A DNA stretch of 64,000 nucleotides. It comes from Streptomyces sp. CB02980 (GTDB taxonomy: Bacteria > Actinomycetota > Actinomycetes > Streptomycetales > Streptomycetaceae). The stretch is taken from NCBI RefSeq assembly GCF_014451325.2, contig NZ_JACSCH020000007.1:254965-318964 (forward strand), written 5' to 3'. Below the pieces are notes generated by a model, which saw nothing but the letters and a program-made list of their open reading frames with translations, did no database searches and had not been told where the DNA came from. Shown here in pieces: positions 1 through 8,700 of the stretch. The stretch's first letter is position 1. The number at the start of each line of letters is the position of its first letter. The translations under genes and the position numbers were made by a program.

Positions 1-572
1 GCCGAGCCGTCCGACTTCGCCACGAAGACGATGATCAGGACGCCGAGGGCGAGGCTCACGATGCCGAGCGGCAGCGAGAAGAGGCTGAACACCACGGCGA
101 ACGCGGCCCAGACGATGGTGCCGATCCGGACGCCGCTGCCGCCGGACTTGAACTTGGCGGCGAGCACCATGCCGAGCACGGCGAAGATGAGCGAGACGAT
201 GCCCGCGCCGATCAGGATGCCCTGACCCAGGTCGCCGAACGCCTCGGCGTCGGCGGACGAGGCGCCCGACTTCTCGAGCTCGCTGTCGACAGCGAAGGAG
301 AGGCCGATCGCCGCGATGCCGCCGAGCACGTTGAACGCGCCCAGGATCCACAGCATCACGCGCGCGGCCTTCACACCACCGGGCATCTCCATGGCCATGC
401 CCGGGTAGCCGCCCCCGCCGTACGGGGAGACCGGCGGAGCCGCCGGGTAGCCGTAGCCCTGCTGCGGCGGCACGCCCTGGGGGGCCTGCTGCGGGTAGCC
501 GTATCCGGGCTGCTGGCCCTGGCCCTGCCCCTGCGGCTGGCCGTACGGGTTGTTCGGGTCACCGAAGCTCAT
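1..572 (-). CDS. Pro/Gly/Gln-rich membrane protein, C-terminus cut by window edge
   Basis: Reading on the minus strand from ATG at 572-570 gives a cytoplasmic-looking N-terminus rich in Pro, Gly, Gln and Tyr (about residues 5-60, beginning MSFGDPNNPYGQPQGQ) followed by at least three hydrophobic segments (around residues 65-85, 105-130 and 145-180). The frame stays open to base 3, so the stop lies outside the window. A GGAGGA-like site lies just upstream of the ATG. This build (disordered Gln/Pro head, DUF4190- or DUF4064-like membrane part) is common in Streptomyces and has no assigned function. The gene is divergent from folD across about 250 bp. Confidence 0.75.
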   Translation of the reverse strand, partial: MSFGDPNNPYGQPQGQGQGQQPGYGYPQQAPQGVPPQQGYGYPAAPPVSPYGGGGYPGMAMEMPGGVKAARVMLWILGAFNVLGGIAAIGLSFAVDSELEKSGASSADAEAFGDLGQGILIGAGIVSLIFAVLGMVLAAKFKSGGSGVRIGTIVWAAFAVVFSLFSLPLGIVSLALGVLIIVFVAKSDGS

Positions 573-822
573 CGCGGGTTTCCTCCGTGAATTTTCTCTG
601 TGCGGGGACGACGCGGCCCGCGCGGAGGACTTTCTCGGGATGTGAGCGGATTCCCCCCGGCACTTTCCGCGGTACTTCGCCGATCATCGTGGTCGCTTGG
701 TCGACTTTTTGTCCAGTCGATACGCATCGGAGTTGTGCAAGTGCAACCCGTAGCTCCGTGTGATCGGCTGCCCGGCACGAGCGAATTGGAACAAGGCGGG
801 GGTCATCCGGGAGGATGTCTCC
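573..822. promoter_or_regulatory. Divergent intergenic region before folD
   Basis: This 250 bp spacer separates the divergent membrane-protein gene and folD. It contains a tandem hexamer GTGCAAGTGCAA at about 736-747 and relatively AT-rich sequence around 700-740, where a folD promoter could lie. The Shine-Dalgarno sequence for folD is GGGAGGA at about 809-815. I looked for a ZTP-type aptamer here because folD genes often carry one, and saw no match to its conserved cores. Confidence 0.4.
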
Positions 823-1683
823 ATGAGCGCCCAGATTCTCGATGGCAAGGCCACCGCAGCCGCGATCAAGTCCGATCTGACCGTCCGTGTGGCGGCCCTC
901 AAGGAGCAGGGCATCACACCCGGACTCGGCACCGTCCTGGTCGGCGACGACCCGGCGAGCCACAAGTACGTGGCCGGCAAGCACCGCGACTGCGCGCAGG
1001 TCGGCCTCGCCTCGATCCAGCGCACGCTGCCCGCCACCGCCACCCAGGAGGAGATCGAGGCGGTCGTACGAGAGCTCAACGAGGACCCGGCCTGCACGGG
1101 CTACATCGTGCAGCTCCCGCTCCCCAAGGGCATCGACGAGAACCGCATCCTGGAGCTGATGGACCCGGCCAAGGACGCCGACGGACTGCACCCGACCAAC
1201 CTCGGCCGGCTCGTCCTCAACGAGCCCGCCCCGCTGCCCTGCACGCCGAACGGCGTCATCACGCTGCTCCGCGCGCACGGCGTGGAGATCAACGGCGCGG
1301 AGGTCGTGGTCGTCGGCCGCGGTGTCACCATCGGCCGCCCGATGCCGCTCATCCTCACCCGCCGCTCCGAGAACGCGACCGTGACCCAGTGCCACACCGG
1401 CACCCGGGACCTGTCGGCGCACCTGCGGAACGCCGACATCATCGTCGCGGCGGCCGGTGTGCCGCACCTGATCAAGCCCGAGGACGTGAAGCCGGGCGCG
1501 GCCGTCCTCGACGTCGGCGTCTCCCGCAACGGCGAGGGCAAGATCGTCGGCGATGTGGACCCGGGCGTCTCCGAGGTGGCCGGCTGGATCTCCCCGAACC
1601 CCGGCGGCGTCGGCCCGATGACCCGCGCCCAGCTCCTCGTCAACGTCGTCGAGGCCGCCGAGCGCGCGGCCGCGGCGCTCTGA
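823..1683 (+). CDS. folD: Bifunctional methylenetetrahydrofolate dehydrogenase/cyclohydrolase FolD
   Basis: This is a 286-residue cytoplasmic enzyme, the usual FolD length. It oxidises 5,10-methylene-THF to methenyl-THF with NADP and hydrolyses that to 10-formyl-THF, supplying one-carbon units for purine synthesis. Visible signatures are the catalytic YVAGK pair (Tyr49/Lys53), the NADP-binding VVGRGVTIGRP stretch near residue 162 and PGGVGPMT near residue 260. The ATG at 823 is chosen because GGGAGGA lies 7-8 nt upstream and the protein then starts with the family-typical MSAQILDGK. The DUF3017 gene begins 1 nt after its stop, so the two are probably co-transcribed. Functionally it pairs with glyA further along the window. 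Confidence 0.96.
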   Translation: MSAQILDGKATAAAIKSDLTVRVAALKEQGITPGLGTVLVGDDPASHKYVAGKHRDCAQVGLASIQRTLPATATQEEIEAVVRELNEDPACTGYIVQLPLPKGIDENRILELMDPAKDADGLHPTNLGRLVLNEPAPLPCTPNGVITLLRAHGVEINGAEVVVVGRGVTIGRPMPLILTRRSENATVTQCHTGTRDLSAHLRNADIIVAAAGVPHLIKPEDVKPGAAVLDVGVSRNGEGKIVGDVDPGVSEVAGWISPNPGGVGPMTRAQLLVNVVEAAERAAAAL

Positions 1684-1684
1684 C

Positions 1685-2242
1685 GTGACCCCCGGGACCC
1701 CGGGCACAGCCGGGACCCCGGACGGGGCGGCCGACGGCCCGTCGCAGAACGGGAGCGCCCGCGCCTCGGGCTCGCGTGCCTCGGGCTCCGGCGCCGCGGC
1801 CGGGGGCGCTTCGAACGGTGGTGCCTCGACCGGTGGTGCCACGGCCTGGAAGCGGCCCGCGCCCAGCCTCACCACCGACACCGCGCGGCCCGAGGGCGGC
1901 GGCAGGGCGGCTCCCGGCGACGCCCCGGCGCCCGCCCGTCAGTGGCCGCTGCTCACCGTGCTCGGTCTCGCCGGGCTCGGTCTGCTCGTGGTCGGGACGG
2001 ACGCCTTCTGGCAGTCGTTCCGCATCGGCACGATGCTGGTCGGCGCGGCGCTCCTCGTGGGGGCCGTGCTGCGCCGGGTACTGCCCTCGGTGGGCATGCT
2101 CGCCGTACGGTCCCGCTTCACGGACATGATCACGTACGGGGTCATGGGTGGCCTGATCGTGCTGCTCGCGCTCATGGTGCAGCCGGCGCCCTGGCTGAAG
2201 ATCCCGTTCCTGGAGGACGTCCTCCATCTGACGGTCACCTGA
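1685..2242 (+). CDS. DUF3017 membrane protein
   Basis: This 185-residue protein starts with GTG one base after the folD stop, indicating translational coupling. The first 85 residues are low-complexity Gly/Ala/Thr/Pro and likely disordered. The rest holds three hydrophobic segments (about 89-106, 114-132 and 150-172), the DUF3017 layout. The folD-DUF3017 pair is conserved in Streptomyces as I recall it, but no biochemical role is known. A strong hairpin follows it at 2283-2320. Confidence 0.85.
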   Translation: MTPGTPGTAGTPDGAADGPSQNGSARASGSRASGSGAAAGGASNGGASTGGATAWKRPAPSLTTDTARPEGGGRAAPGDAPAPARQWPLLTVLGLAGLGLLVVGTDAFWQSFRIGTMLVGAALLVGAVLRRVLPSVGMLAVRSRFTDMITYGVMGGLIVLLALMVQPAPWLKIPFLEDVLHLTVT

Positions 2243-2282
2243 CGGTCGCCTGACGTCCGGACGCCCCGGACGGCAGGTGGCG

Positions 2283-2320
2283 CGGCGCCCGCCCTCTCCC
2301 CCGTGGGAGGGCGGGCGCCG
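2283..2320 (+). terminator. Hairpin terminator after folD-DUF3017
   Basis: A GC-rich inverted repeat (CGGCGCCCGCCCTC... with ...GAGGGCGGGCGCCG) closes over a loop of about 4 nt, starting 41 nt after the stop. There is no T-run, as is usual for actinobacterial terminators. Confidence 0.65.
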
Positions 2321-2497
2321 CTGCGATTAAGGGTCATGTACGTGCCAAGGCTGGTTCAAGGCCCGACAGGCCGCTGTGGCACGGAAGTGACCATTCCGGT
2401 ACCTCGGCTGCTCATCCGGGGCGCGCATCGTCCCCGGACCTGCCATCCTTCGGTGGAGCAGGGGAGGCGCGGGAGGCGCGGGACGAGGGGGACCACC

Positions 2498-3661
<1,164 letters not shown>

Positions 3662-3771
3662 ACGCCTGCACGGACGGGTGACCGCGGCCGCGCGGACGGG
3701 CGGCAGTGAGCCGGACCACAAGGGGGTGGGGATTCACCGGGGCCCGGGTCGGATAGCCTGACCGCTGGATA

Positions 3772-3805
3772 TCTCTTCATGTCGAGACACCGATCGATCA
3801 AGAGA
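3772..3805. promoter_or_regulatory. Two related imperfect palindromes upstream of mdh
   Basis: Two 16-bp elements share the half-site TCTCTT(C/G)A: TCTCTTCATGTCGAGA at 3772-3787, and on the opposite strand TCTCTTGATCGATCGG at 3805-3790. Their centres are 18 bp apart, about 65-80 bp before the mdh start. The spacing of nearly two helical turns and the shared half-site suggest an operator pair or activator site. The regulator is not identifiable from the sequence. Confidence 0.45.
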
Positions 3806-3861
3806 GCTATCCCGCACCAGGGGCAGGGACCCCCACCGCCAGCTGTCTTACGGAGATCGCC

Positions 3862-4851
3862 ATGACCCGCACTCCCGTGAATGTCACCGTGACCGGCGCG
3901 GCCGGCCAGATCGGCTACGCGCTGCTCTTCCGCATCGCCTCCGGCCACCTGCTCGGCGCGGACGTGCCGGTCAAGCTGCGCCTCCTCGAGATCCCGCAGG
4001 GCGTGAAGGCCGCCGAGGGCACCGCCATGGAGCTCGACGACTGTGCCTTCCCGCTGCTCAAGGGCATCGACATCTTCGACGACCCGAACAAGGGCTTCGA
4101 GGGCGCCAACGTCGCGCTGCTCGTCGGCGCCCGCCCGCGTACGCAGGGCATGGAGCGCGGCGACCTGCTCGCCGCCAACGGCGGCATCTTCAAGCCGCAG
4201 GGCCAGGCCATCAACGCCCACGCCGCGGACGACATCAAGGTCCTCGTCGTCGGCAACCCGGCCAACACCAACGCGCTGATCGCCCAGCAGTCCGCCCCGG
4301 ACGTGCCGGCCGAGCGCTTCACCGCCATGACCCGCCTGGACCACAACCGCGCGCTGACGCAGCTGGCCCAGAAGACCGGCGCCTCGGTCGAGGACATCAA
4401 GCGCCTCACCATCTGGGGCAACCACTCGGCGACCCAGTACCCGGACATCTTCCACGCGGAGATCGCCGGCAAGAACGCCGCCGAGGTCGTCAACGACGAG
4501 GCGTGGCTGGCCGACACCTTCATCCCGACCGTCGCCAAGCGCGGCGCCGCGATCATCGAGGCCCGTGGCGCGTCCTCCGCCGCCTCGGCCGCGAACGCCG
4601 CCATCGACCACGTCCACACCTGGGTCAACGGCACCGCCGCGGGCAACTGGACCTCCATGGGCATCCCGTCGGACGGCTCGTACGGCGTCCCGGAAGGTCT
4701 CATCTCCTCCTTCCCCGTCACCTGCACCGACGGCACGTACGAGATCGTCCAGGGCCTGGAGATCAACGACTTCTCGCGCGGCCGCATCGACGCCTCGGTG
4801 AAGGAGCTCTCCGAGGAGCGCGACGCGGTCCGCGAGCTCGGCCTCATCTGA
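3862..4851 (+). CDS. mdh: Malate dehydrogenase
   Basis: This 329-residue cytoplasmic TCA-cycle enzyme interconverts malate and oxaloacetate with NAD. It shows the N-terminal nucleotide motif GAAGQIGYALLFRIASG, the mobile substrate loop with GARPRTQGMERGDLL (substrate arginines), GNPANTN, RLDHNRA and the catalytic-histidine motif WGNHSATQYP. Its length and loop place it in the long (group 2) bacterial MDH type. The ATG at 3862 follows GGAG at 3852-3855. It stands as a single gene with its own upstream palindromes and a strong terminator, and complements the sdh operon at 30.7 kb. Confidence 0.97.
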   Translation: MTRTPVNVTVTGAAGQIGYALLFRIASGHLLGADVPVKLRLLEIPQGVKAAEGTAMELDDCAFPLLKGIDIFDDPNKGFEGANVALLVGARPRTQGMERGDLLAANGGIFKPQGQAINAHAADDIKVLVVGNPANTNALIAQQSAPDVPAERFTAMTRLDHNRALTQLAQKTGASVEDIKRLTIWGNHSATQYPDIFHAEIAGKNAAEVVNDEAWLADTFIPTVAKRGAAIIEARGASSAASAANAAIDHVHTWVNGTAAGNWTSMGIPSDGSYGVPEGLISSFPVTCTDGTYEIVQGLEINDFSRGRIDASVKELSEERDAVRELGLI

Positions 4852-4869
4852 GTCCAGGCTCCACGCGCC

Positions 4870-4920
4870 CGGCGCCCCCGAACCGTACGACCGACCGTAC
4901 GGCTCGGGGGCGCCGTTTTT
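4870..4920 (+). terminator. Intrinsic terminator of mdh
   Basis: A 20-bp stem (4870-4889 with 4896-4915, one mismatch) closes over a 6-nt loop and is followed by five T. It lies 18 nt after the mdh stop and is the clearest rho-independent terminator in the window. Confidence 0.92.
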
Positions 4921-5018
4921 CATGCTCCGGAACAGGGCCCCAAGTCGGCCGTAGGCTGGGCTGGTTGAGCGTCAGAGGCGCCAGAGGTGCCAGAGGCATC
5001 GGCTGCATCGGAGGAATC

Positions 5019-5393
5019 GTGACCGGGACCGGGAACACGGCGGGTGGCATCCACGTCACCAACACCGGGGGCAACGTCACCATCGGCGACCACAACACCG
5101 TCACCAGCACGGGGCACGGGGTCCCGGCTGCCCGCGACCCGCAGCAGGAGGAGCTCCTCCAGGCCATCCGGCGGCTCCGTGCCGACCTCGGCGGAGTCGT
5201 CCCCACGGAGCGGACGGCCGCCCTGGACGGCGAACTCTCCGAGGCCGAGGAGGAGATCGAGAGCACGGGCCGCGCGGACGCGGGCCGGCTCACCCGGGTG
5301 CGCCGCGCCCTCACGGACGCGGGCACGGTGACCGGGATCCTCGCCTCGGGCGTGGCCGTCGGCCAGGCGGCCGGCGCGCTGCTCGGCGGCTGA
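5019..5393 (+). CDS. DUF5955-like small protein
   Basis: A 124-residue protein is read from GTG at 5019 behind a very good GGAGGAA (5010-5016). The N-terminal third is Gly/Thr/Asn-rich with a beta-repeat look (GGNVTIGDHNTVTSTG). The middle is a charged helical region (about 45-95), and the end is a hydrophobic Gly/Ala helix (VTGILASGVAVGQAAGALLGG). This resembles the small Streptomyces DUF5955 proteins, which carry similar 'IGDxN' N-termini. I assign no function. Its last codons and stop are copied twice in the repeats just downstream. Confidence 0.65.
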   Translation: MTGTGNTAGGIHVTNTGGNVTIGDHNTVTSTGHGVPAARDPQQEELLQAIRRLRADLGGVVPTERTAALDGELSEAEEEIESTGRADAGRLTRVRRALTDAGTVTGILASGVAVGQAAGALLGG

Positions 5394-5592
5394 GGCGAGC
5401 GGGGCGCCGGGCGGGGCGCCGGGCGGGGCGCCGGGCGGGGCTGGGGCCACGCGGGCGCTGCTCGGTGGTTGGGGCGAGCGGGCTGCCACGCGGGGCCGGG
5501 GCCGCGCGGGCGCTGCTCGGCGGCTGGGGCGAGCGGGCTGCCGTGCGGCGCTGGGGCGAGCGGGCTGCCGTGCGGCGCTGGGGCGAGCGGGG
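5376..5592. repeat. Cluster of GC-rich tandem repeats between converging genes
   Basis: Three repeat types occupy the spacer. A 12-bp unit GCGCCGGGCGGG is repeated three times at 5404-5439. A 27-bp unit beginning CTGGGGCGAGCGGGCTGCCG is repeated twice exactly (5524-5550, 5551-5577) with a third partial copy to 5592. A 28-bp element GCGCTGCTCGGYGGYTGRGG plus GCGAGCGG occurs at 5376, 5455 and 5510. The first copy of the last type is the 3' end and stop codon of the preceding gene. Confidence 0.85.
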
Positions 5593-5620
5593 TGCTGCGC
5601 CGGGGGTGCCGGCGGGTGCC

Positions 5621-6400
5621 TCAACCCGCCGTGTTCCCACGGAGCTTCGCCGCCAGCGCGGCCAGGTCGTCCCGCGCGCGCAGGAGCAGGCCGTCGCCGA
5701 AGGTGATCCGGGTCGCGCCGAGCCGGCCCAGCTCCGCGAAGGACGGGCCGCCGTCCGGGGCGGCCAGCACGTTGAGCGGGAGGTCGCCGAGGGCGGCGCG
5801 CAGGGCCGGGAGGTCCGCGGGCGGGGCGGCGATCGGGTAGACGCAGTCCGCCCCGGCCTCCGCGTAGAGCCGGGCGCGGGCGACCGCCGCCTCCAGCGGT
5901 TCGGACGTCCCGCGGATGTACGCGTCCACGCGCGCGTTGACGAAGAGTCCGGGTCCCGCCGCGGCCCGTACCTCCGCCAGCCATGCGGCGTGCGCCCGCG
6001 GGTCCTTGAGCTCACCGCTCGGCCCGGTGTCCTCCAGGTTCACGCCGACGGCCCCCGACTCCCGTACGCGCTCCACCAGTTCGGGCGCCGGCAGCCCGTA
6101 GCCGCCCTCCAGGTCCGCCGTCACGGGCACGGAGACGGCCCGGACGATCCGCGTCACTGCGGCGAACATCTCGGCCACCGGGGTCGCCCCGTCCTCGTAC
6201 CCGAGGGAGGCGGCGATCCCGGCGCTCGGCGTCGCGAGCGCCGGGAAGCCGGCCGCCTCGAACGCGCGGGCGCTCACCGCGTCCCACGGACCGGGCAGCA
6301 CCAGCGGATCGCCGGCCGTCCGGTCCCGGTGGAGGTCGCGCAGGACCCGGGCCGCCGAGCCCCCGGCCCCGCTCCCGGCCCCGCCCCCGGACCCGCTCAT
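5621..6400 (-). CDS. Isocitrate lyase/PEP mutase superfamily protein
   Basis: This 259-residue protein has the TIM-barrel signatures of the PEP mutase/isocitrate lyase group: substrate loop LPGPWDAVSARAFEAAGF, metal-binding SVPVTADLEGGYG, VGVNLEDT and LFVNARVDAYIRG. Members cleave or rearrange C-C or P-C bonds of 2-oxo acids; which substrate applies here cannot be read. The N-terminal 18 residues are a Gly/Ser tail, so the true start could be slightly downstream. Its ATG overlaps the stop of the upstream carboxymuconolactone decarboxylase-like gene by 4 nt, so the two form one translationally coupled operon. Confidence 0.85.
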   Translation of the reverse strand: MSGSGGGAGSGAGGSAARVLRDLHRDRTAGDPLVLPGPWDAVSARAFEAAGFPALATPSAGIAASLGYEDGATPVAEMFAAVTRIVRAVSVPVTADLEGGYGLPAPELVERVRESGAVGVNLEDTGPSGELKDPRAHAAWLAEVRAAAGPGLFVNARVDAYIRGTSEPLEAAVARARLYAEAGADCVYPIAAPPADLPALRAALGDLPLNVLAAPDGGPSFAELGRLGATRITFGDGLLLRARDDLAALAAKLRGNTAG

Positions 6401-6930
6401 GCGCTGCGCGGGGTGTAGTGGCCGGGCGTCATCCGGGTGGTGACGCCGATCCGGTTCCAGGCGTTGATGACGACGATCGCGCTGATGACGCGGGCGAGCT
6501 CGGTCTCGTCGAACTGCTCGGCGGCGCGGGCGTACACCTCGTCGGGGACGAAGCCGTCGGTGAGGACGGTGACGGACTCGGTCAGCGCGAGGGCGGCGAG
6601 CTCCCGCTCGGTGTAGAAGTGCCGGGACTCCTCCCAGGCGGAGAGCTGCACGATCCGCTCGACGGTCTCGCCCTCGGCCAGCGCGTCCTTGGAGTGCATG
6701 TCGATGCAGAAGGCGCAGTGGTTGATCTGCGAGGCCCGGATCTTGATCAGGTGGTACAGGGTCGGGTCGATGTCCTTCGCCGCCGCCGTCTCCAGGCGCA
6801 GCATCGCCCGGTAGAACTCGGGGACGCGCTCGGCGAGGGGGAGGCGCGGGGCGTGTTCGTGGGCGTACTCGGTCGGCGCGGTGGTGCCGAGGGTGTCCAG
6901 GGTGTCGATGGTGTGCGTGTGCGCGGTCAT
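6397..6930 (-). CDS. Carboxymuconolactone decarboxylase/AhpD-like protein
   Basis: This 177-residue protein carries the AhpD-type redox motif NHCAFCIDMHSKDA (Cys-x-x-Cys near residue 70 followed by His), typical of the peroxidase-like branch rather than true decarboxylases. A helical segment, AWNRIGVTTR, is near the end. I chose ATG at 6930, since longer starts would run into the divergent regulator's leader. It probably acts as a thiol-dependent peroxidase or reductase. It is the first gene of the two-gene operon facing the MocR-type regulator 46 bp away, which is the likely controller. Confidence 0.85.
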   Translation of the reverse strand: MTAHTHTIDTLDTLGTTAPTEYAHEHAPRLPLAERVPEFYRAMLRLETAAAKDIDPTLYHLIKIRASQINHCAFCIDMHSKDALAEGETVERIVQLSAWEESRHFYTERELAALALTESVTVLTDGFVPDEVYARAAEQFDETELARVISAIVVINAWNRIGVTTRMTPGHYTPRSA

Positions 6931-6976
6931 GTCTTCACCGTACGAGCCAGGTGGCTCAGGAGTATGGTCCATTCGC

Positions 6977-8668
6977 ATGGCGAACGAGTGGGCCACTTTC
7001 GGGGCCGATCTCCATCTGGAACTGCGCGGTCCGCGGCTGCGGGCCGGACTCATGGACGCGCTCCGCGAGGCGGTGCGCAGCGGGCGCCTGGAGGCGGGCA
7101 CCCGGCTGCCGTCCTCCCGGTCGCTCGCCGCGGACCTCGGCATGGCCCGTAACACCGTCGCCGACGCCTACGCCGAACTCGTCGCCGAGGGCTGGCTCAC
7201 GGCCCGGCAGGGCTCCGGCACCCGGGTCGCCCGCCGCGCCGAGCCCCGCCGCGCCGAGCCCCGCCGCGCCGAGCCTGGCCGCGCCGAGCCTGGCCGCGCC
7301 GAGCCTGGCCGTGCGGAGCTTCGCCGTTCCGAGCCCCGCCGGGCGGAGCCCCGTCGCCCCGAGCCCCGACCGGGGGCCGGGCCCGCCGCCGCCCCTTCCG
7401 CGCGCGTCCTGCCCCGGCCGACCACGCCCGCGCACAACCTGAAGGCCGGCACCCCCGACCTGGCGTCCTTCCCGCGCGCCGAGTGGCTCAAGGCGTACCG
7501 GCGGGCGCTCACCGCCGCCCCCAACGAGGCCTTCGGGTACGGCGATCCGCGCGGCCGGATCGAACTGCGCACCGTCCTCGCCGAGTACCTGGCCCGCGCG
7601 CGGGGCGTGTACGCCCGGCCCGAACGGATCGTCGTCTGCGCGGGCTTCGTGCACGGGCTGATGCTGATCGGGCAGGTGCTGCGGAGCCGGGGCGTCCGCG
7701 ACGTCGCGATCGAGTCGTACGGGCTCGGCCTCCACGCGGGTCTCCTCACCGGCGCGGGCCTCGGCACACCGGTCCTGCCCTTCGACGAACGCGGCACCCG
7801 GGTCGAGGAGTCCGGGCCCCTCGGTTCGGCCGGAGCCGTCCTGATGACGGCCGCCCACCAGTTCCCGCTGGGCGGCGCCCTGCCGCCGGACCGGCGTGCG
7901 GAGGTCGTCGACTGGGCGCGGGCCTCCGGCGGCTTCGTCCTGGAGGACGACTACGACGGGGAGTTCCGGTACGACCGGCAGCCGGTGGGCGCCCTCCAGG
8001 GCCTCGATCCCGAGCGGGTCGTCTACCTCGGCACCGCGAGCAAGTCCCTCGCCCCGGGGCTGCGGATCGCGTGGATGGTGCTGCCGGAGAGCCTGGTCGG
8101 CGAGGTGGTGGCGGCGAAGGGGGTCGTGGACTGGGTGTCCAGCGCGCCGGACCAGCTGGCGTTCGCGGAGTTCCTGGGCTCGGGCGCGTACGACCGGCAC
8201 GTGCGGGCGATGCGGCTGCGCTACCGGCGGCGCCGCGACCAGCTGGTGGCGGCGGTGGCCGCGCACTCGCCGGAGACGAGGGTCAGCGGGATCGCCGCCG
8301 GTCTCCACGCCGTCCTGGCCCTGCCGCCCGGCACGGAGCAGGACGTGCTGCGGGCCGCCGCCTGGAACGGCCTCGCGGTCCAGGGCGTGAACCAGTTCCG
8401 CCGCCCGACGGTGCCGGCGACCCTGGACGGCCTCGTCGTCGGCTACGCGACACCCCCGGACAGCGCCTGGCAGAGCGCCCTCCAGGCCCTGTGCCGGGTG
8501 CTGCCCCAGGCGGCGGGGGGCGCTTGGACAGGTGCCGAGGAGCCGCCCTGGCCAGGGTCGGGGCCCGCGCCGGAGCCAGGTGCCGAGGAGGCGTCTCGGC
8601 CACGGCCGGGGCCCGCGCCCGCGTCAGGGCCCGGGCCGGGGCCGGGGCCGGGGCCGGAAGGTGCCTAG
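6977..8668 (+). CDS. MocR/PdxR-type regulator (GntR HTH fused to aminotransferase fold)
   Basis: The 563-residue protein has a GntR winged helix at residues 15-80 (TRLPSSRSLAADLGMARNTV), a linker of nine five-residue repeats at 86-130, then a class I aminotransferase domain (about 150-510) with the PLP lysine in GTASKSLAPG (Lys356) and DDYDGEFRYD. Such proteins sense PLP or a PLP adduct and usually regulate a divergent neighbour, here the decarboxylase-like/PEP-mutase-like pair. The ATG at 6977 begins the first conserved residues. The C-terminal 45 residues are Pro/Gly repeats encoded by a repeat array shared with the converging gene, and the stop codon lies in a CTAG shared by both. Confidence 0.9.
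   Translation: MANEWATFGADLHLELRGPRLRAGLMDALREAVRSGRLEAGTRLPSSRSLAADLGMARNTVADAYAELVAEGWLTARQGSGTRVARRAEPRRAEPRRAEPGRAEPGRAEPGRAELRRSEPRRAEPRRPEPRPGAGPAAAPSARVLPRPTTPAHNLKAGTPDLASFPRAEWLKAYRRALTAAPNEAFGYGDPRGRIELRTVLAEYLARARGVYARPERIVVCAGFVHGLMLIGQVLRSRGVRDVAIESYGLGLHAGLLTGAGLGTPVLPFDERGTRVEESGPLGSAGAVLMTAAHQFPLGGALPPDRRAEVVDWARASGGFVLEDDYDGEFRYDRQPVGALQGLDPERVVYLGTASKSLAPGLRIAWMVLPESLVGEVVAAKGVVDWVSSAPDQLAFAEFLGSGAYDRHVRAMRLRYRRRRDQLVAAVAAHSPETRVSGIAAGLHAVLALPPGTEQDVLRAAAWNGLAVQGVNQFRRPTVPATLDGLVVGYATPPDSAWQSALQALCRVLPQAAGGAWTGAEEPPWPGSGPAPEPGAEEASRPRPGPAPASGPGPGPGPGPEGA
7232..7366 (+). repeat. 15-bp minisatellite encoding the MocR linker, 9 units
   Basis: Nine in-frame 15-bp units of type CGCCGCGCCGAGCCC encode Arg-Arg-Ala-Glu-Pro variants between the HTH and aminotransferase domains. 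The first three units are near identical and later ones diverge, as expected for a repeat that expands at one end. Confidence 0.9.
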
Positions 8669-8700
8669 GAGGCGTCTTGGCCACGGCCACGGCCGGGGCC
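8530..8700. repeat. Imperfect repeats at converging 3' ends
   Basis: About 40-bp imperfect copies beginning AGGTGCC(G/T)AGGAG start at 8530, 8578 and 8659, with GCCGGG runs between the second and third. In the third copy the GAG codon has become TAG, which ends the MocR gene. On the other strand the same DNA encodes the Gly/Pro tail of the transporter. Confidence 0.75.

Noticed and set aside
573..822. ZTP or other folate-linked riboswitch before folD
   Set aside because: Neither GACTGGCG nor CCGCCTGGG-type cores are present in the spacer.
7232..7366. CRISPR array
   Set aside because: The units are contiguous 15-mers inside a coding frame with no spacers and no cas genes nearby. The arrays at 5.4, 11.2 and 18.2 kb were rejected for the same reason.
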